This document shows positions 15,700 through 25,443 of a DNA stretch of 40,011 bases, piece after piece; positions within the stretch are counted from its first letter, which is position 1; every line of letters starts with the position of its first letter. The notes under the pieces are model-generated. The model saw only the letters and a list, made by a program, of their open reading frames with translations, did no database searches and was not told the DNA's origin. The translations under genes were made by a program, and so were the position numbers. Where the stretch lies: assembly GCA_003030785.1 (NCBI GenBank), contig PYVH01000022.1, forward strand, positions 1 to 40,011. The letters are read 5' to 3'. This stretch comes from Marinobacter sp. B9-2. GTDB taxonomy: Bacteria; Pseudomonadota; Gammaproteobacteria; Pseudomonadales; Oleiphilaceae.

Positions 15700-17688
15700 A
15701 TGTTCAGCAAGATACTGATCGCCAACCGGGGCGAAATCGCCTGCCGGATCATACAAACCGCCCACCGCATGGGCATTCGCGTTGTCGCCGTCTATTCCGA
15801 GGCCGACGCCAATGCACGGCACGTGGCCATGGCCGACGAAGCCTTCCACATCGGCCCCGCGCCCAGCTCCGAGAGCTACCTGCGGGCTGAAAAGATCATT
15901 GAGATTGCCAAGAAGAGTGGCGCTCAGGCCGTTCACCCGGGCTACGGTTTCCTCTCTGAAAACACCGCATTCGCCGAAGCCTGTGAAGCCAACAACATTG
16001 TTTTCATTGGCCCGCCCTCCTCGGCCATTGCCGCCATGGGCTCCAAGTCTGCGGCCAAGGCCATCATGGAAAAAGCCGGCGTACCCCTGGTGCCCGGTTA
16101 CCACGGCGACGACCAGTCCGTTGAAACCCTGCGGGCCGAAGCCGAGAAATGCGGCTTCCCGCTGCTGCTCAAGGCCGTTGCCGGTGGCGGTGGCAAGGGC
16201 ATGCGCGTGGTGAACAACATGGGCGAGTTCGACGATGCTCTGGCGGCCGCCAAGCGGGAAGCCCAGAACGCCTTCGGCAACCCGGACATGCTGATCGAAC
16301 GCTACCTGACCCAGCCACGGCACGTGGAGATTCAGGTGTTCTGCGACAAGGATGGCAAGGGCGTGTATCTGGCCGAGCGTGACTGCTCCGTGCAGCGCCG
16401 CCACCAGAAAGTCCTGGAAGAAGCCCCGGCCCCCGGCCTGAGCGAAGACACCCGCAAGGCCATGGGTGAGGCCGCCGTGCGCGCCGCCCAGGCCATCAAC
16501 TATGTGGGCGCCGGCACCGTTGAATTCCTGTACGACGTGGACGGTTCCTTCTTCTTCATGGAGATGAATACCCGCCTTCAGGTCGAGCACCCGGTGACCG
16601 AGATGGTTACCGGCCAGGATCTGGTGGAGTGGCAGCTGAAAGTGGCCTGGGGCGAGGCCCTGCCGCTGGAACAGTCCCAGGTGAAAACCCGGGGCCACGC
16701 CCTGGAAGCGCGGATCTACGCCGAAGACCCGGACCAGGACTTCCTGCCGGCCACCGGAACCCTGCGCTACCTGAGTACCCCGGATGAATCCGCCCACGTT
16801 CGGGTGGACACCGGCGTGACCGAAGGCGACGAGATCAGCATCCACTACGACCCGATGATCGCCAAGCTGATCGTCTGGGACGAAACCCGGGACCAGGCCA
16901 TCAACCGCATGGTCCAGGCGCTGGAGCACTATCGCATTGCCGGGGTGAAGACCAACATCCGGTTCCTGCACGCCCTGGCCGATGCCCAGCCGTTCCGGGA
17001 AGCGGACCTGACCACCAACTTCATCAGTGCCCACGAGGAACTGCTGTTCCCGAAATCCCGGCTCGACACCCACAAGGCCCTGGTACTCGCCGCCGGCTTC
17101 GTGCTGGAACAGCGCAAATCTTCCGAACCGGTGACCGCGGACCCCTGGTCCCCGTTCTGCCGCAAGAACAGCTGGCGCATGAACTCGGAATACGCCCAGC
17201 CGCTGAAATTGCAGGTGGGTGACGACATCCACGAGCTCAAGATCCTCGAGCGGGACGACCGCTACCAGGTTTTCGTGGGCGACAGCGTCTACCACCTGAA
17301 CGCCAAACTGGACGACGACTACCTGCAGGCGGTGGTCAACGGCCACCGGATCAGTGTTCACGGGAACCTGCATGACGATCAGCTGGTCCTGTTCTACGAA
17401 GGCCACACCTTCAAGTGCACCGTCTACCGCGAGACCTACGGTTTCGAGGAAATGGCCGGTGAAGGCAGCCTGGCGGCGCCCATGAACGGCGCGATCGTTG
17501 CCGTTCAGGCCAAGGTGGGCGACAAGGTCAGCGCCGGCCAGACCCTGGTCATCATGGAAGCCATGAAAATGGAGCACGCCATCAAGGCCCCGGCCGACGG
17601 CGTGGTGAGCGAGATTTTCTTCGCCGAAGGCGACCAGGTGTCCGAAGGTGCCGAACTCATTGCCATCGAAACCGAGGAGGCTGAGTGA
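15700..17688 (+). CDS. liuD: methylcrotonyl-CoA carboxylase, biotin-carrying (alpha) subunit
   Basis: 662 residues. N-terminal biotin carboxylase (residues 1-450: [17 protein letters not shown], the [11 protein letters not shown] loop, [13 protein letters not shown]), a linking domain, and a C-terminal biotinyl domain with EAMKMEH, whose lysine (about 623) carries biotin. Works with LiuB. I start at ATG 15700; an in-frame ATG at 15682 lies within the palindrome arm and would add six residues with no family support. The only ribosome-binding candidate (GACAGGG) is inside that arm, so folding of the RNA may limit initiation. liuE starts at its stop codon. Confidence 0.95.
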   Translation: MFSKILIANRGEIACRIIQTAHRMGIRVVAVYSEADANARHVAMADEAFHIGPAPSSESYLRAEKIIEIAKKSGAQAVHPGYGFLSENTAFAEACEANNIVFIGPPSSAIAAMGSKSAAKAIMEKAGVPLVPGYHGDDQSVETLRAEAEKCGFPLLLKAVAGGGGKGMRVVNNMGEFDDALAAAKREAQNAFGNPDMLIERYLTQPRHVEIQVFCDKDGKGVYLAERDCSVQRRHQKVLEEAPAPGLSEDTRKAMGEAAVRAAQAINYVGAGTVEFLYDVDGSFFFMEMNTRLQVEHPVTEMVTGQDLVEWQLKVAWGEALPLEQSQVKTRGHALEARIYAEDPDQDFLPATGTLRYLSTPDESAHVRVDTGVTEGDEISIHYDPMIAKLIVWDETRDQAINRMVQALEHYRIAGVKTNIRFLHALADAQPFREADLTTNFISAHEELLFPKSRLDTHKALVLAAGFVLEQRKSSEPVTADPWSPFCRKNSWRMNSEYAQPLKLQVGDDIHELKILERDDRYQVFVGDSVYHLNAKLDDDYLQAVVNGHRISVHGNLHDDQLVLFYEGHTFKCTVYRETYGFEEMAGEGSLAAPMNGAIVAVQAKVGDKVSAGQTLVIMEAMKMEHAIKAPADGVVSEIFFAEGDQVSEGAELIAIETEEAE

Positions 17689-18596
17689 TGGCGTTTCCGA
17701 AACAGGTTCGACTGGTGGAGATGAGCCCCCGGGACGGCCTTCAGAACGAGCCCGGCCCGGTCATTGCCACTGACATCAAGACCGGCCTGATCGACCGGCT
17801 TGCCGACTGCGGCCTGAGCCACATCGAGGCCGCCAGTTTTGTGTCGCCCAAGTGGGTGCCGCAAATGGGCGACGCCGCCGACGTCATGGCCGGCATCACC
17901 CGCAAGGCCGGCGTCCGCTACTCCGCCCTCACCCCCAACCTGAAGGGTTTTGAGGGCGCGCTGGCCGCGAAGGTGGACGAGGTAGCCGTTTTCGGTGCCG
18001 CCTCCGAGTCCTTCACCAAAAAGAACATCAACTGCACCATCGCCGAAAGCCTGGAGCGGTTTGCCCCCGTGGTCGAAGAAGCCCGCAAGCACAACATCCC
18101 TGTGCGGGGCTACGTCTCGACCGTACTGGGCTGCCCCTACGAGGGCGACATTGCCCCCGAACAGGTCGCCATAGTCGCCAAAGCCCTCTACGACATGGGC
18201 TGCTACGAGATTTCCCTGGGCGATACCATTGGCGTAGGTACGCCGCTAAAAGCAAAGCGTATGCTGGAAGCAGTGGCCGCACACGTTCCCATGGAACGCC
18301 TCGCTGCCCACTTCCACGACACCTACGGTCAGGCCCTGGCCAACCTGTACGCGGTCCTGGAAGAAGGCGTGAGCGTAATCGACGCCTCCGTCGCCGGCCT
18401 GGGCGGCTGCCCCTATGCCAAGGGCGCCTCCGGTAATGTGGCAACCGAGGACGTGCTATACCTGCTTAACGGTCTTGGCATCGACACCGGTGTCGATCTG
18501 GACAAACTGGTCGCCACCGGCGACTGGGTTTGCCAGCAACTGAATCGCCATAACGGCTCGAAAGTCGGCCAGGCCTTAGGAAGTAGCTGCAACTAA
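17688..18596 (+). CDS. liuE: hydroxymethylglutaryl-CoA lyase
   Basis: Cleaves HMG-CoA to acetoacetate and acetyl-CoA, the last step of leucine degradation. 302 residues. Typical features: [10 protein letters not shown] near the start, metal-binding HFHDTYG, and the signature [19 protein letters not shown] with its catalytic cysteine. The ATG overlaps the liuD stop codon (TGATG) after a perfect GAGGAGG site; a GTG one codon upstream is less likely. A truncated acyl-CoA synthetase gene follows 18 nt later. Confidence 0.96.
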   Translation: MAFPKQVRLVEMSPRDGLQNEPGPVIATDIKTGLIDRLADCGLSHIEAASFVSPKWVPQMGDAADVMAGITRKAGVRYSALTPNLKGFEGALAAKVDEVAVFGAASESFTKKNINCTIAESLERFAPVVEEARKHNIPVRGYVSTVLGCPYEGDIAPEQVAIVAKALYDMGCYEISLGDTIGVGTPLKAKRMLEAVAAHVPMERLAAHFHDTYGQALANLYAVLEEGVSVIDASVAGLGGCPYAKGASGNVATEDVLYLLNGLGIDTGVDLDKLVATGDWVCQQLNRHNGSKVGQALGSSCN

Positions 18597-18614
18597 TCAC
18601 CATGGAGGCAAGCA

Positions 18615-18890
18615 ATGAACCAAAATCTCCCAAGCGACTATCCAAGTTATACCAGTGGTACCTCCGAAACCCCGCTGCCGGGTATGATCATCGGTGAAAT
18701 ACTCGACCGCCCCGCCGCAAAGTACCCGGCCAGAGAAGCTCTGTTTGCCCTGCACCAGAACATCAGCTGGACCTACAAAAAATTCCAGCAAAAGGTTGAC
18801 GAAACAGCCCGCACCTTCCTGGCCATCGGCGTTCACAAGGGGCATCACGAGGCGCTCTTGATCGACAACTCAGAAGACGATACCGATTAG
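18615..18890 (+). pseudogene. truncated acyl-CoA synthetase (AMP-binding enzyme), 5' end only
   Basis: Opens with ATG after a GGAGG site, 18 nt from liuE, and for about 75 residues reads like an AMP-forming acyl-CoA or acetoacetyl-CoA synthetase N-terminus (PSYTSGTSETPLPGMIIGE, AAKYPAREALF, FQQKVDETARTFLAIGVHKG). The match stops near 18842, where an intact enzyme would continue toward the ATP-binding motif; the last 15 codons are unrelated and reach a stop. None of the remaining 450-odd residues is found elsewhere in the window. The gene was evidently the last one of the liu operon and was cut by the mobile-element region. Confidence 0.85.
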
Positions 18891-18897
18891 ACACGAT

Positions 18898-19995
18898 CCT
18901 GAACCCGTAACTTCAATCGGCTGGATCTGCGCCAAAAGCGTGCAATAACAAGGCATTGCGCAGTATAATCGCACCCGACGTCCATTCACCCAGCTTGTGC
19001 TCTCAGCCCATGTGTACCTTCACTCTCCAGCAATCCCGAACCGAAGTCTATACACCTCACGGCGGACTGGCCCTTGTGGGCCATTGCCTGAACCGGCACA
19101 CGTTGCTGACCAAAACCGGTCGCACGGTCATCAAGCGGCACGGTATTCCGAACATTGAACTGATCCGGGCCTACCTTGGTCTGATCACGCTGGGCAAGAG
19201 TGACTTCGAGGCGGCAGAGCCAGTCCGAACGGATCCGTTCTTCAAACCTACCATGGGCATCAAGCACTCAGCCCGTTTGCAACAGCGACTCGATGAAGAT
19301 GCCCAAGCCCTGACACCGCTGCTGGATGATCCAGCGTAGAGCTTATTCAGTCCGTCGAAGCCACAGTATCGCCCCTGACGATGGGCCATATTGGCCTGGA
19401 GATGGATGTCTTTCCCCTGGGCAATAGCCAAACTCACAAAGAGGGAGTCAGCTATACCTACAAGGGCTACCGCAGCTACGCGCCGATGGCAGTCTACCTG
19501 GGGCAAGAAGGCTGGTGCCTGGGTTGTGAACTGCGCCTTGGCAGCCAGCATGCCAATAACGGGCTTCTTCACCCCGTCAAACGGGATACCCCGTGCACGA
19601 GCACTCACTGACAAGCCCATCCTGCTGCGCCTGGACAGTGCGCACAATGCCCGTAACAATCGCGATTTCCTACGCGAGCAGGACCAAGTCGACTTCCAGA
19701 TCAAGTGGAACACTCGCAAGCAAGACCCTCTCTGGCTTGGGCTGACAAGGGTCAGGCTCAGAAAGCCTGGACACTGGACTGTGGCGGCAAGATGGAAGCG
19801 ATTCTGTCAGAAACACTTCCGGACGCGCCCGGGTTACGCTAGATCGTTAAAGTCATCGTTCTCACCAGCGATGCCGTCGGCCAGCTGTATCTGGGGCCGA
19901 AAGTCAGCCTCGAAGGCTGGATTACGTCTTTACTACCGGGTGTAGCCAACGATCAGCAAGCCATGGTGACTCACTCATCTTATGGCGCGGCGATG
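18898..19995 (+). mobile_element. decayed IS1380-family insertion sequence (approximate limits)
   Basis: The probable left end is CCTGAACCCGTAACTTCAAT at 18898, a motif that recurs as variants at 39845 and 39957. A TATAAT at 18964-18969 with a weak upstream hexamer may be the transposase promoter. The transposase is broken (see next entry), and the right end is lost where IS30-like sequence begins near 20000-20060. Confidence 0.65.
19010..19990 (+). pseudogene. IS1380-family transposase remnant
   Basis: Coding blocks recognisable as an IS1380 DDE transposase appear in successive frames: TPHGGLALVGHCLNRH, IKRHGIPNIELIRAYLGL and KPTMGIKHSARLQQRLDED (19010-19339, then a stop); MGHIGLEMDVFPLGNS, HKEGVSYTYKGYRSYAPM and LGQEGWCLGCELRLGSQHA (about 19348-19608); LTDKPILLRLDSAHNAR and QVDFQIKWNTRKQDPL (about 19607-19735); and a weak block VSLEGWITSLLPG near 19900. 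At least three frame changes or stops, so it is inactive. Confidence 0.8.
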
Positions 19996-20414
19996 GCGGC
20001 AGTAAGGGGATGAGTCCATCCCATTGCTTACGTTCGTCGCCAGCAAATCCCTGACCTGGCGAGCATTCACCGGCGTCTGCCAGAAGTAGAAGAAAGACTC
20101 TTGGAAAAGAAACCTGATTAAGGGCGCATTCAATCGCTACGCCGTTCGCACCCTGGTCGACCGCGTCAGCGATATTGGTCTCCTGCCAAGATGGACGAGG
20201 GGCACTGTCACTGCTTAATCGAGTGCCGCTGGAGGTGTAACAGACCTTCACTTACGACCAGGGGCGCGAGCTCATGTGCCATGCCGAGGTCAACCAAAGA
20301 AACGGCACGACGATCTACTTCGCTGGTTCACACAGCCCCTGGCAGGAGCCATTAACGAAAACACCATTGGCATGCTGCGCCAGTACATGCCCAAGGGGAC
20401 CAAATTATCTTCGC

Positions 20415-21602
20415 TAGTGTCCCGTCTAGGTAATCCTTTTATTTATTATCAATAACGCTCAGCTTTGCTCGCGTTACTGAAGTCATAATCGATTCTGCTC
20501 TCTTGTGCCAGCGGAACAGCTTTGCCAGCTTCTCATTATGAGTTTGGATAAAGCGACGAATCGCCGTCTTCAGTTCGCCGAAACTGGTACAAATGCCACG
20601 GTACAAAGCGCGGCGTTCCAGTTGATCAAACCAGCCCTCCACGGCATTCAGCCAAGAGGCGCTGGTTGGTGTGAAGTGAAGCTTGAATCGGGGATGTTTT
20701 TCCAGCCAAGCTTTCACCTCTGGTGTTTTGTGAGTCGAGCTGTTGTCCAGAATCAGATGAAGGTCCTGCTCTTTCGGTGTTTCTCGATCAATTTGTCGCA
20801 GAAAATCGAGAAACTCTTTGGCGCGATGGCGTTGTGTCATGCGCCCAATCACTTCGCCGTTCAGGATATTCAGGGCCGCGTATAAGCTGGTCGTCCCGTG
20901 CCTCTTGCAATCGTGGGTGCGGCGCTCGATCTGGCCGGGTTTCAGTTACAGCTTTGGTTGAGTGCGATCCAGAGCCTGGATCTGCGTTTTTTTCGTCAAC
21001 CGACAGCACCAGCCCGTTATCCGGCGGATTCAGGTACAGGCCCACAACATCGAACACCTTCTCAGCAAAGTCCGAGTCATTGCTTATTTTGAAGGTTTTC
21101 AGCCGGTGCGGTTTCAGGTCAGCGGCTTTCTAGATCTGATGCACTTGCCAACGACTGACACCGGCATATTCGGCCATCAACCGGACGCTCCAGTGGATCG
21201 CCTCACGCAGCAGTTTGTCTACAGTATCTTTAAGAATGGCCTTAACCTTTTTCTGATCCAGCTTTCTTCGCTGCCCCGGCCTTGGCGCATCCTGAAGACC
21301 GGTTAAGCCTTGTTTCGTGTAACGATTGCGCCACTTAAATACAGAGGGTGTGCTGGTTTCCAAGCTTTCAGCAACTTCTATTGGAGATTGGCCCGCGTTC
21401 AAGGACAAAAGTATACGTGCTCTAAGGACCAAATTCTGGCTTAGCGTGCTTGTTCGCAACCAGCTTCCCAGTTCCAGTTGGTCATTTACAGTAACGCTGA
21501 AAGCGTGCTGGGTGCCGGGCCAAAACAGGATCTCCAAATCCGTGAATAAAACCCCAGATTATAGCATATTTAGACTAAGGAATTATCCAGACGGGACACT
21601 AG
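20415..21602 (-). mobile_element. IS630-family insertion sequence with intact ends, inserted in the IS30 remnant
   Basis: About 1.19 kb bounded by terminal inverted repeats. The left end is TAGTGTCCCGTCTAGGTAAT from 20415 and the right end, read inward from 21601, is TAGTGTCCCGTCTGGATAAT; the first 13 bases are identical. A TA dinucleotide stands at each edge, and removing the element plus one TA restores the IS30 reading frame, which is the TA duplication expected for the IS630/Tc1 group. The transposase is read leftward. Confidence 0.88.
20439..21537 (-). pseudogene. IS630-family transposase, interrupted
   Basis: Read leftward, the N-terminal part (21537-21130) has the helix-turn-helix domain (SPIEVAESLETSTPSVFKWR) and ends at an in-frame TAG after WQVHQI. 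The frame continues to LVLSVDEK, the first catalytic aspartate of the DDE triad, and then shifts by one at a run of seven adenines (20988-20994). A TAA follows before the block with [36 protein letters not shown] and TSASWLNAVEGWFDQLERRA (20852-20439), which carries the remaining D and E residues. Two stops and a shift make it inactive unless suppressed; the A-run alone could have been a frameshift site. Confidence 0.85.
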
Positions 21603-21640
21603 GTCAGAACGAGTTGGACACTATCGCCTTTGAATTGGTT

Positions 21641-21984
21641 GCGTTAGGAGACCAGAGTGCCATTGGTCGTTTGGACACTCTTGCTCGTGGGGGCCTCATA
21701 ACTGGCGGGGACCTTTTCCGCTGGATATCGATTAAGCAGCGTACCATTTTCCGTAAACCGGCCTTTTGAGCATGATCCCCCACGGGGAACTTCTGATCAA
21801 GCGCCGCATCAACTCCCGCGCAATCTGTGCCCGTTTTGGCCACCGCTAATGATGATCATCGAGTAGGTATCTATATCCGACATTTGCCACTCTGTACGAG
21901 GTATCACTAGTAGGGCATTCCGTTCTGTCATGCCAAGCCGGCGACCCAGTGCAGGGATCTCCGGGAACCTGTCGCCAGCCCCGA
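21641..21984. other. gap between the IS remnants and the lyase gene, no gene supported
   Basis: Follows the end of IS30 similarity. A short leftward open stretch (21842-21732), reading WPKRAQIARELMRRLIRS and on to a stop, might be the tail of a lost gene, but I do not recognise it. No promoter or terminator is evident. It reads as junk between mobile DNA and the accessory operon. Confidence 0.4.
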
Positions 21985-22857
21985 TCAACTTCTTGAGCGA
22001 CTATGGTTTTCAAACGCGGCAAGGATCTTTCTGGCCCGCGCGACGACCGGTGCGTCGATCATTTGGTCATCCAGAGTAAACGCAGCTTCATTGCCAGTGA
22101 CCTTGGCGATAACTCGCCGAGCCCATTCCACGTCCTCAGCATCCGGCTCGAAGGCGCGATGCACCGGCTCCAGTTGCCGCGGATGTATGCAGAGCATACC
22201 GGTAAGCCCCATTTGCCGGGCATGGCGGGCGGCCTGTTCAACTGCTTCGGCATTGTTGATGTCCGGGTACACACTTTCCACTGGCGGCTCCAGGCCAGTC
22301 GAACAGGAGTTCAGCACGAGCTCGCAACGGCAGTGATCGAGGACCTTCACCGCGCCCTCGCTCTGCGGCTTGAGACCGAGTTCAGCGCACAGGTCCAGGG
22401 CTCCAAAGCTCATGCGCACAACCCCTGGGCATCGGATCAGTTGCGGTATTTCGAGCACTCCCTTGGCGGTTTCCACTAATGGCCACACCGGCTTTCCGCA
22501 ATCGGCCACCTTCGCCAAAGCATGGACATCTTCTGCTTTCGGCAACATGATGCCGGCGACGCCCGGCTGGCGACTGCACATTTCCAGGTCAGGTACGAAA
22601 TGTTCAGTTCCCGCAGCGTTGATCCGGATCAGAACCCTGACCTGGGGGTTGTCCGCAAGAAACCTGTCTACACCGGTTCTGGCCGCCACCTTGTCGGTTT
22701 CGGCGACTGCGTCTTCGAGATCGACTATGACAGCGTCAGCACCGCTGTTCAGGGCTTTCTGTATACGATCCAGCCGGGACCCGGGCACGAAAAGAATCGA
22801 GCACGGGGAAGTTTTTAATTCTTTTTGGTGCTCGCCAGTTTCAGATGACACCATCAT
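21985..22857 (-). CDS. ccl: citramalyl-CoA lyase-like protein (HpcH/HpaI, CitE family)
   Basis: Mg-dependent C-C lyase of the CitE group, expected to split (S)-citramalyl-CoA into acetyl-CoA and pyruvate, the last step of itaconate catabolism. From the ATG at 22857 it has 290 residues, with SILFVPGSRLDRIQKA, GADAVIVDLEDAVAE (metal-binding Glu/Asp), GIMLPKAED and MSFGALDLCAELG. I choose this ATG because AGGGG precedes it and it overlaps the CoA-transferase gene by 17 nt, as coupled genes do; an upstream frame to 22923 lies wholly inside that gene. Last gene of the operon. The related malyl-CoA/citrate lyases cannot be excluded by motif; position decides. Confidence 0.85.
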   Translation of the reverse strand: MMVSSETGEHQKELKTSPCSILFVPGSRLDRIQKALNSGADAVIVDLEDAVAETDKVAARTGVDRFLADNPQVRVLIRINAAGTEHFVPDLEMCSRQPGVAGIMLPKAEDVHALAKVADCGKPVWPLVETAKGVLEIPQLIRCPGVVRMSFGALDLCAELGLKPQSEGAVKVLDHCRCELVLNSCSTGLEPPVESVYPDINNAEAVEQAARHARQMGLTGMLCIHPRQLEPVHRAFEPDAEDVEWARRVIAKVTGNEAAFTLDDQMIDAPVVARARKILAAFENHSRSRS

Positions 22858-24040
22858 CTTTGAACCCCTGAATCTGATCTTCGTGATAGCCAAGTTCAGC
22901 CAGAATGCTGGAGGTGTGTTCACCCAGAGCAGGCACCGGATTCATCACCGGAGTATAGGCATTGCTCCGGCCCGGAGGCAGTGGCGCCGAAACCTCGCCC
23001 GCAGGACTTCCGACTGTGTGCCAATGATCCCGGGACTTCAGTTGCGGATGGGCCCAAACGTCATGCATGTCGTTAACTCTGGCGTTGGCGATTCCCGCCT
23101 TATCCAATCGCTCGGCTACCTGCTCGGCGGTCATGAATGCAAACGCCTGTTGGATGATGTCTCGCAGATCTTCGCGGTTCTCCGAGCGCAGCTGATTTTT
23201 GGCGAAACGGGGATCTTCTACCAGTTCAGGAATTTTCAGCACTTTGCTGCAGAACGCCAGCCACTCGCGCTCGTTTTGCAGACCAAGCATTACCTGGCGG
23301 CCATCGCCCGCGGTAAACGGGCCGTAGGGGTAAATCGCAGCGTGGGAGGCCCCGGCGCGGGGAGGCGGTTCTGCGCCCTGGTAGGCGTAGTACAGCGGGT
23401 ACCCCATCCATTCCACGAGGCACTCCAACATCGACACATCGATGTGGGAACCTTCCCCTGATCTCTGGCGGAGCATGAGAGCAGACAGAATGCTCGTATA
23501 GGCATACATGCCGGCTGAGATGTCGGCGATCGAGCAGCCCGCCTTGGCCATCCCTTCGGGGCCTGGGGTGCCTGTCGTGGAAAGAAAGCCACCCTCACTC
23601 TGTATCAGCAAATCATAGGCCTTACGGTACTGGTAGGGTCCGCTGTCTCCATATCCGGAAATATCGCAAACGATTAGTCCTGGAAACCTTTCATGGAGCG
23701 CCTCGTAAGAGAGCCCCAAACGACCAGCCGCCCCCGGAGCCAGATTCTGTACGAGAACATCGGCCTCCTCCAGTAACTGGTCAAGAATGGGCTTTGCTGG
23801 CTCTGCTTTGACGTCCAGAGTGAGGCTTTCCTTGGAGCGGTTGGTCCAGACAAAATGCGAGGAGAGACCATGGACCCGCTCGTCGTATCCACGGGCGAAA
23901 TCCCCCACCCCGGGGCGTTCGATTTTGATAACCCTGGCACCAAGATCCGCCAACTGGCGTGTGCAAAATGGGGCAGCAATCGCATGTTCGAGACTGATCA
24001 CGGTGATGCCGTCCAGCGGACGGAGTTCGCTGTTGCTCAT
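22841..24040 (-). CDS. ict: itaconate CoA-transferase-like protein (CaiB/BaiF, class III)
   Basis: Class III CoA-transferase of 399 residues, predicted to move CoA from succinyl-CoA to itaconate. The catalytic aspartate is Asp143 in KAYDLLIQSEGG. The N-terminal block (LEHAIAAPFCTRQLADLGAR, FARGYDERVHGLSSHFVWTN) strongly resembles the Pseudomonas itaconate CoA-transferase and the related succinyl-CoA:mesaconate enzyme. Its start overlaps the end of the MmgE/PrpD gene by four bases (ATGA) and its end overlaps the lyase gene. Mesaconate or methylsuccinate would be alternative acids. Confidence 0.87.
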   Translation of the reverse strand: MSNSELRPLDGITVISLEHAIAAPFCTRQLADLGARVIKIERPGVGDFARGYDERVHGLSSHFVWTNRSKESLTLDVKAEPAKPILDQLLEEADVLVQNLAPGAAGRLGLSYEALHERFPGLIVCDISGYGDSGPYQYRKAYDLLIQSEGGFLSTTGTPGPEGMAKAGCSIADISAGMYAYTSILSALMLRQRSGEGSHIDVSMLECLVEWMGYPLYYAYQGAEPPPRAGASHAAIYPYGPFTAGDGRQVMLGLQNEREWLAFCSKVLKIPELVEDPRFAKNQLRSENREDLRDIIQQAFAFMTAEQVAERLDKAGIANARVNDMHDVWAHPQLKSRDHWHTVGSPAGEVSAPLPPGRSNAYTPVMNPVPALGEHTSSILAELGYHEDQIQGFKDDGVI

Positions 24041-25434
24041 GTGCGCGTCCTGTCAGTTGGTGGAGTCGGGCAGTGGCCTGGGGGCAGCAGGTTATTTACG
24101 CTGCTTGCATCTCGCAGCCGCCAGGACCAACTGACCAGTCGATCCGCCTCGGCCTGCGTGGCGGCTTTTGAAAAGGCCACCAGTCTGTGAAATTTTGCTT
24201 CCAGTTCGTCCCGGGAGAGCGGGTTTCCCGGATCTCCTTTGGGGTTGTCTATTGCTGCGCTCAGCCGTCGGCCATCGGTTGTGACGACCTCGATGCGGCC
24301 CAGCCATTTACCCGGATAGGCGCTGTCCACTTCTGGATCCAACGCCATACTGACCCGGGTGCGGAAGCGTGCCACCTCTTCGCTCTGCAGTGCCCGGTCC
24401 TGGAAATCGAGGACGCCTGCGCTTCCGTATACAGCGATCAATCCCAGCACGGTGCCCATGGAGAACTTTGCCTGGTGGATGGTTGTGGGCTCGTTCACCA
24501 TCCCGAGCACGTCTATTGCGGCCTGGTGCACTTTTGCGGTGACGGCCTCAATCTCACTGCTGTCGAGTCCGTGTTCCTGCATTAGTGCCAGCAGTGCATC
24601 CGCTGACGGATGCGTGTGACGACAGGAAGCGTGAAACTTGAAGGATGTTTCCGCTAACGCCCAGCGAGACCCGAGGCGGTCCGTCAGAAACGAGGGCTCG
24701 GCATCGTCTGACATGCCGGCGGCCATACCCTGACGACCCTCGAGAATCTGGCTTGCTCCGGTGAGCCCTTCTTCAGTCATATACGCTGCCAGCAGTCCGT
24801 CCGCGGCGGCTTTTGCGGTGTGGAGTTGTTTGGAGTCGGCCGCGTCACGCAGGAACTCCCACAAACCGGATGCCTGGGTACCCGCGCTTCCAAGCGCATT
24901 GACGAACTGGTTGGTGTCGAACCGGAGCAACTTACCTACAGCGACCGCCGCGGCCAGGGTGCCAACCGTTCCGGTAGTGTGAAAAATGGTGTAGTGAGAG
25001 CGCCCCATGAATTCACCGATTCTTATTCCCGCCTCGTATCCGGCCACCGCTGCCAGAATCAGATCCTGACCGGAAGCGTCCAGATCCTGGGCGGCGGCCA
25101 GGACTGCAGGGAACACCACTGTGCCGGGGTGGAGCACCGAGCTGTTGTGGAGGTCGTCCTGCTCAATCACATGAGATGAAGCGGCGTTGACAAACGCCGC
25201 GAACCAGGGCGAGGTGCGGCTTCGGTCCACCAGCACTTCGCAGTGACCGTTACCGGGGCCCATGCGCCGGGCAAAACTCTGAAAAAGCGGAATCGGAGGA
25301 TAGTCCTTGCCGGCCAGCGACGACCCCAGCCAGTCCAGAAAGAGTTCCTCACAGCGGTCAACAACACTAGCAGGAATATCGTCGTATGTTAGATCCGCCA
25401 AAAATCCGGCAAGAGTCCGGGTTGCGTCAGCCAT
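24037..25434 (-). CDS. MmgE/PrpD family protein
   Basis: 465-residue member of the family that includes 2-methylcitrate dehydratase and cis-aconitate decarboxylase (the itaconate-forming enzyme of fungi and mammals). Family blocks: LFLDWLGSSLAG, HVIEQDDLHNSSVLHPGTVVFPA, GYEAGIRIGEFMG, HTTGTVGTLAAA and KFHASCRHTHPSADA. ATG 25434 has an AGGAG site that overlaps the preceding stop codon; a GTG one codon earlier is also possible. It sits in the same place as the MmgE/PrpD gene of the Pseudomonas itaconate cluster, where its exact step is unsettled. It might make itaconate from cis-aconitate or act on a related tricarboxylate. A fragment of a second, diverged copy lies at 36735-36932. Confidence 0.88.
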   Translation of the reverse strand: MADATRTLAGFLADLTYDDIPASVVDRCEELFLDWLGSSLAGKDYPPIPLFQSFARRMGPGNGHCEVLVDRSRTSPWFAAFVNAASSHVIEQDDLHNSSVLHPGTVVFPAVLAAAQDLDASGQDLILAAVAGYEAGIRIGEFMGRSHYTIFHTTGTVGTLAAAVAVGKLLRFDTNQFVNALGSAGTQASGLWEFLRDAADSKQLHTAKAAADGLLAAYMTEEGLTGASQILEGRQGMAAGMSDDAEPSFLTDRLGSRWALAETSFKFHASCRHTHPSADALLALMQEHGLDSSEIEAVTAKVHQAAIDVLGMVNEPTTIHQAKFSMGTVLGLIAVYGSAGVLDFQDRALQSEEVARFRTRVSMALDPEVDSAYPGKWLGRIEVVTTDGRRLSAAIDNPKGDPGNPLSRDELEAKFHRLVAFSKAATQAEADRLVSWSWRLRDASSVNNLLPPGHCPTPPTDRTRT

Positions 25435-25443
25435 CACTAGCTC

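Larger units (their letters stand above)
20060..21640 (+). pseudogene. IS30-family transposase remnant, split by the IS630 element
   Basis: Fragments of an IS30 transposase C-terminal half appear in shifting frames: LPEVEERLL near 20080, FNRYAVRTLVDRVSDI near 20130-20175, RVPLEV-stop-QTFTYDQGREL (20218-20275), IYFAGSHSPWQ (about 20310-20343), and AINENTIGMLRQYMPKGTKLSSL (to 20416). The reading frame then resumes after the inserted IS630 at 21602 with GQNELDTIAFEL, exactly the residues expected next. The frame is broken by stops and shifts, and similarity ends near 21640. The N-terminal half and both IS ends are missing. Confidence 0.8.

Noticed and set aside
15655-17577. 640-codon open frame antisense to liuD
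   Set aside because: It mirrors the GC-rich third positions of liuD, has no recognisable domains (runs of His, Gly, Val, Gln) and lies wholly over a certain gene.
21732-21842. Leftward open fragment reading WPKRAQIAREL and on
   Set aside because: Only about 36 codons, no start and no family I recognise; cannot be distinguished from chance.
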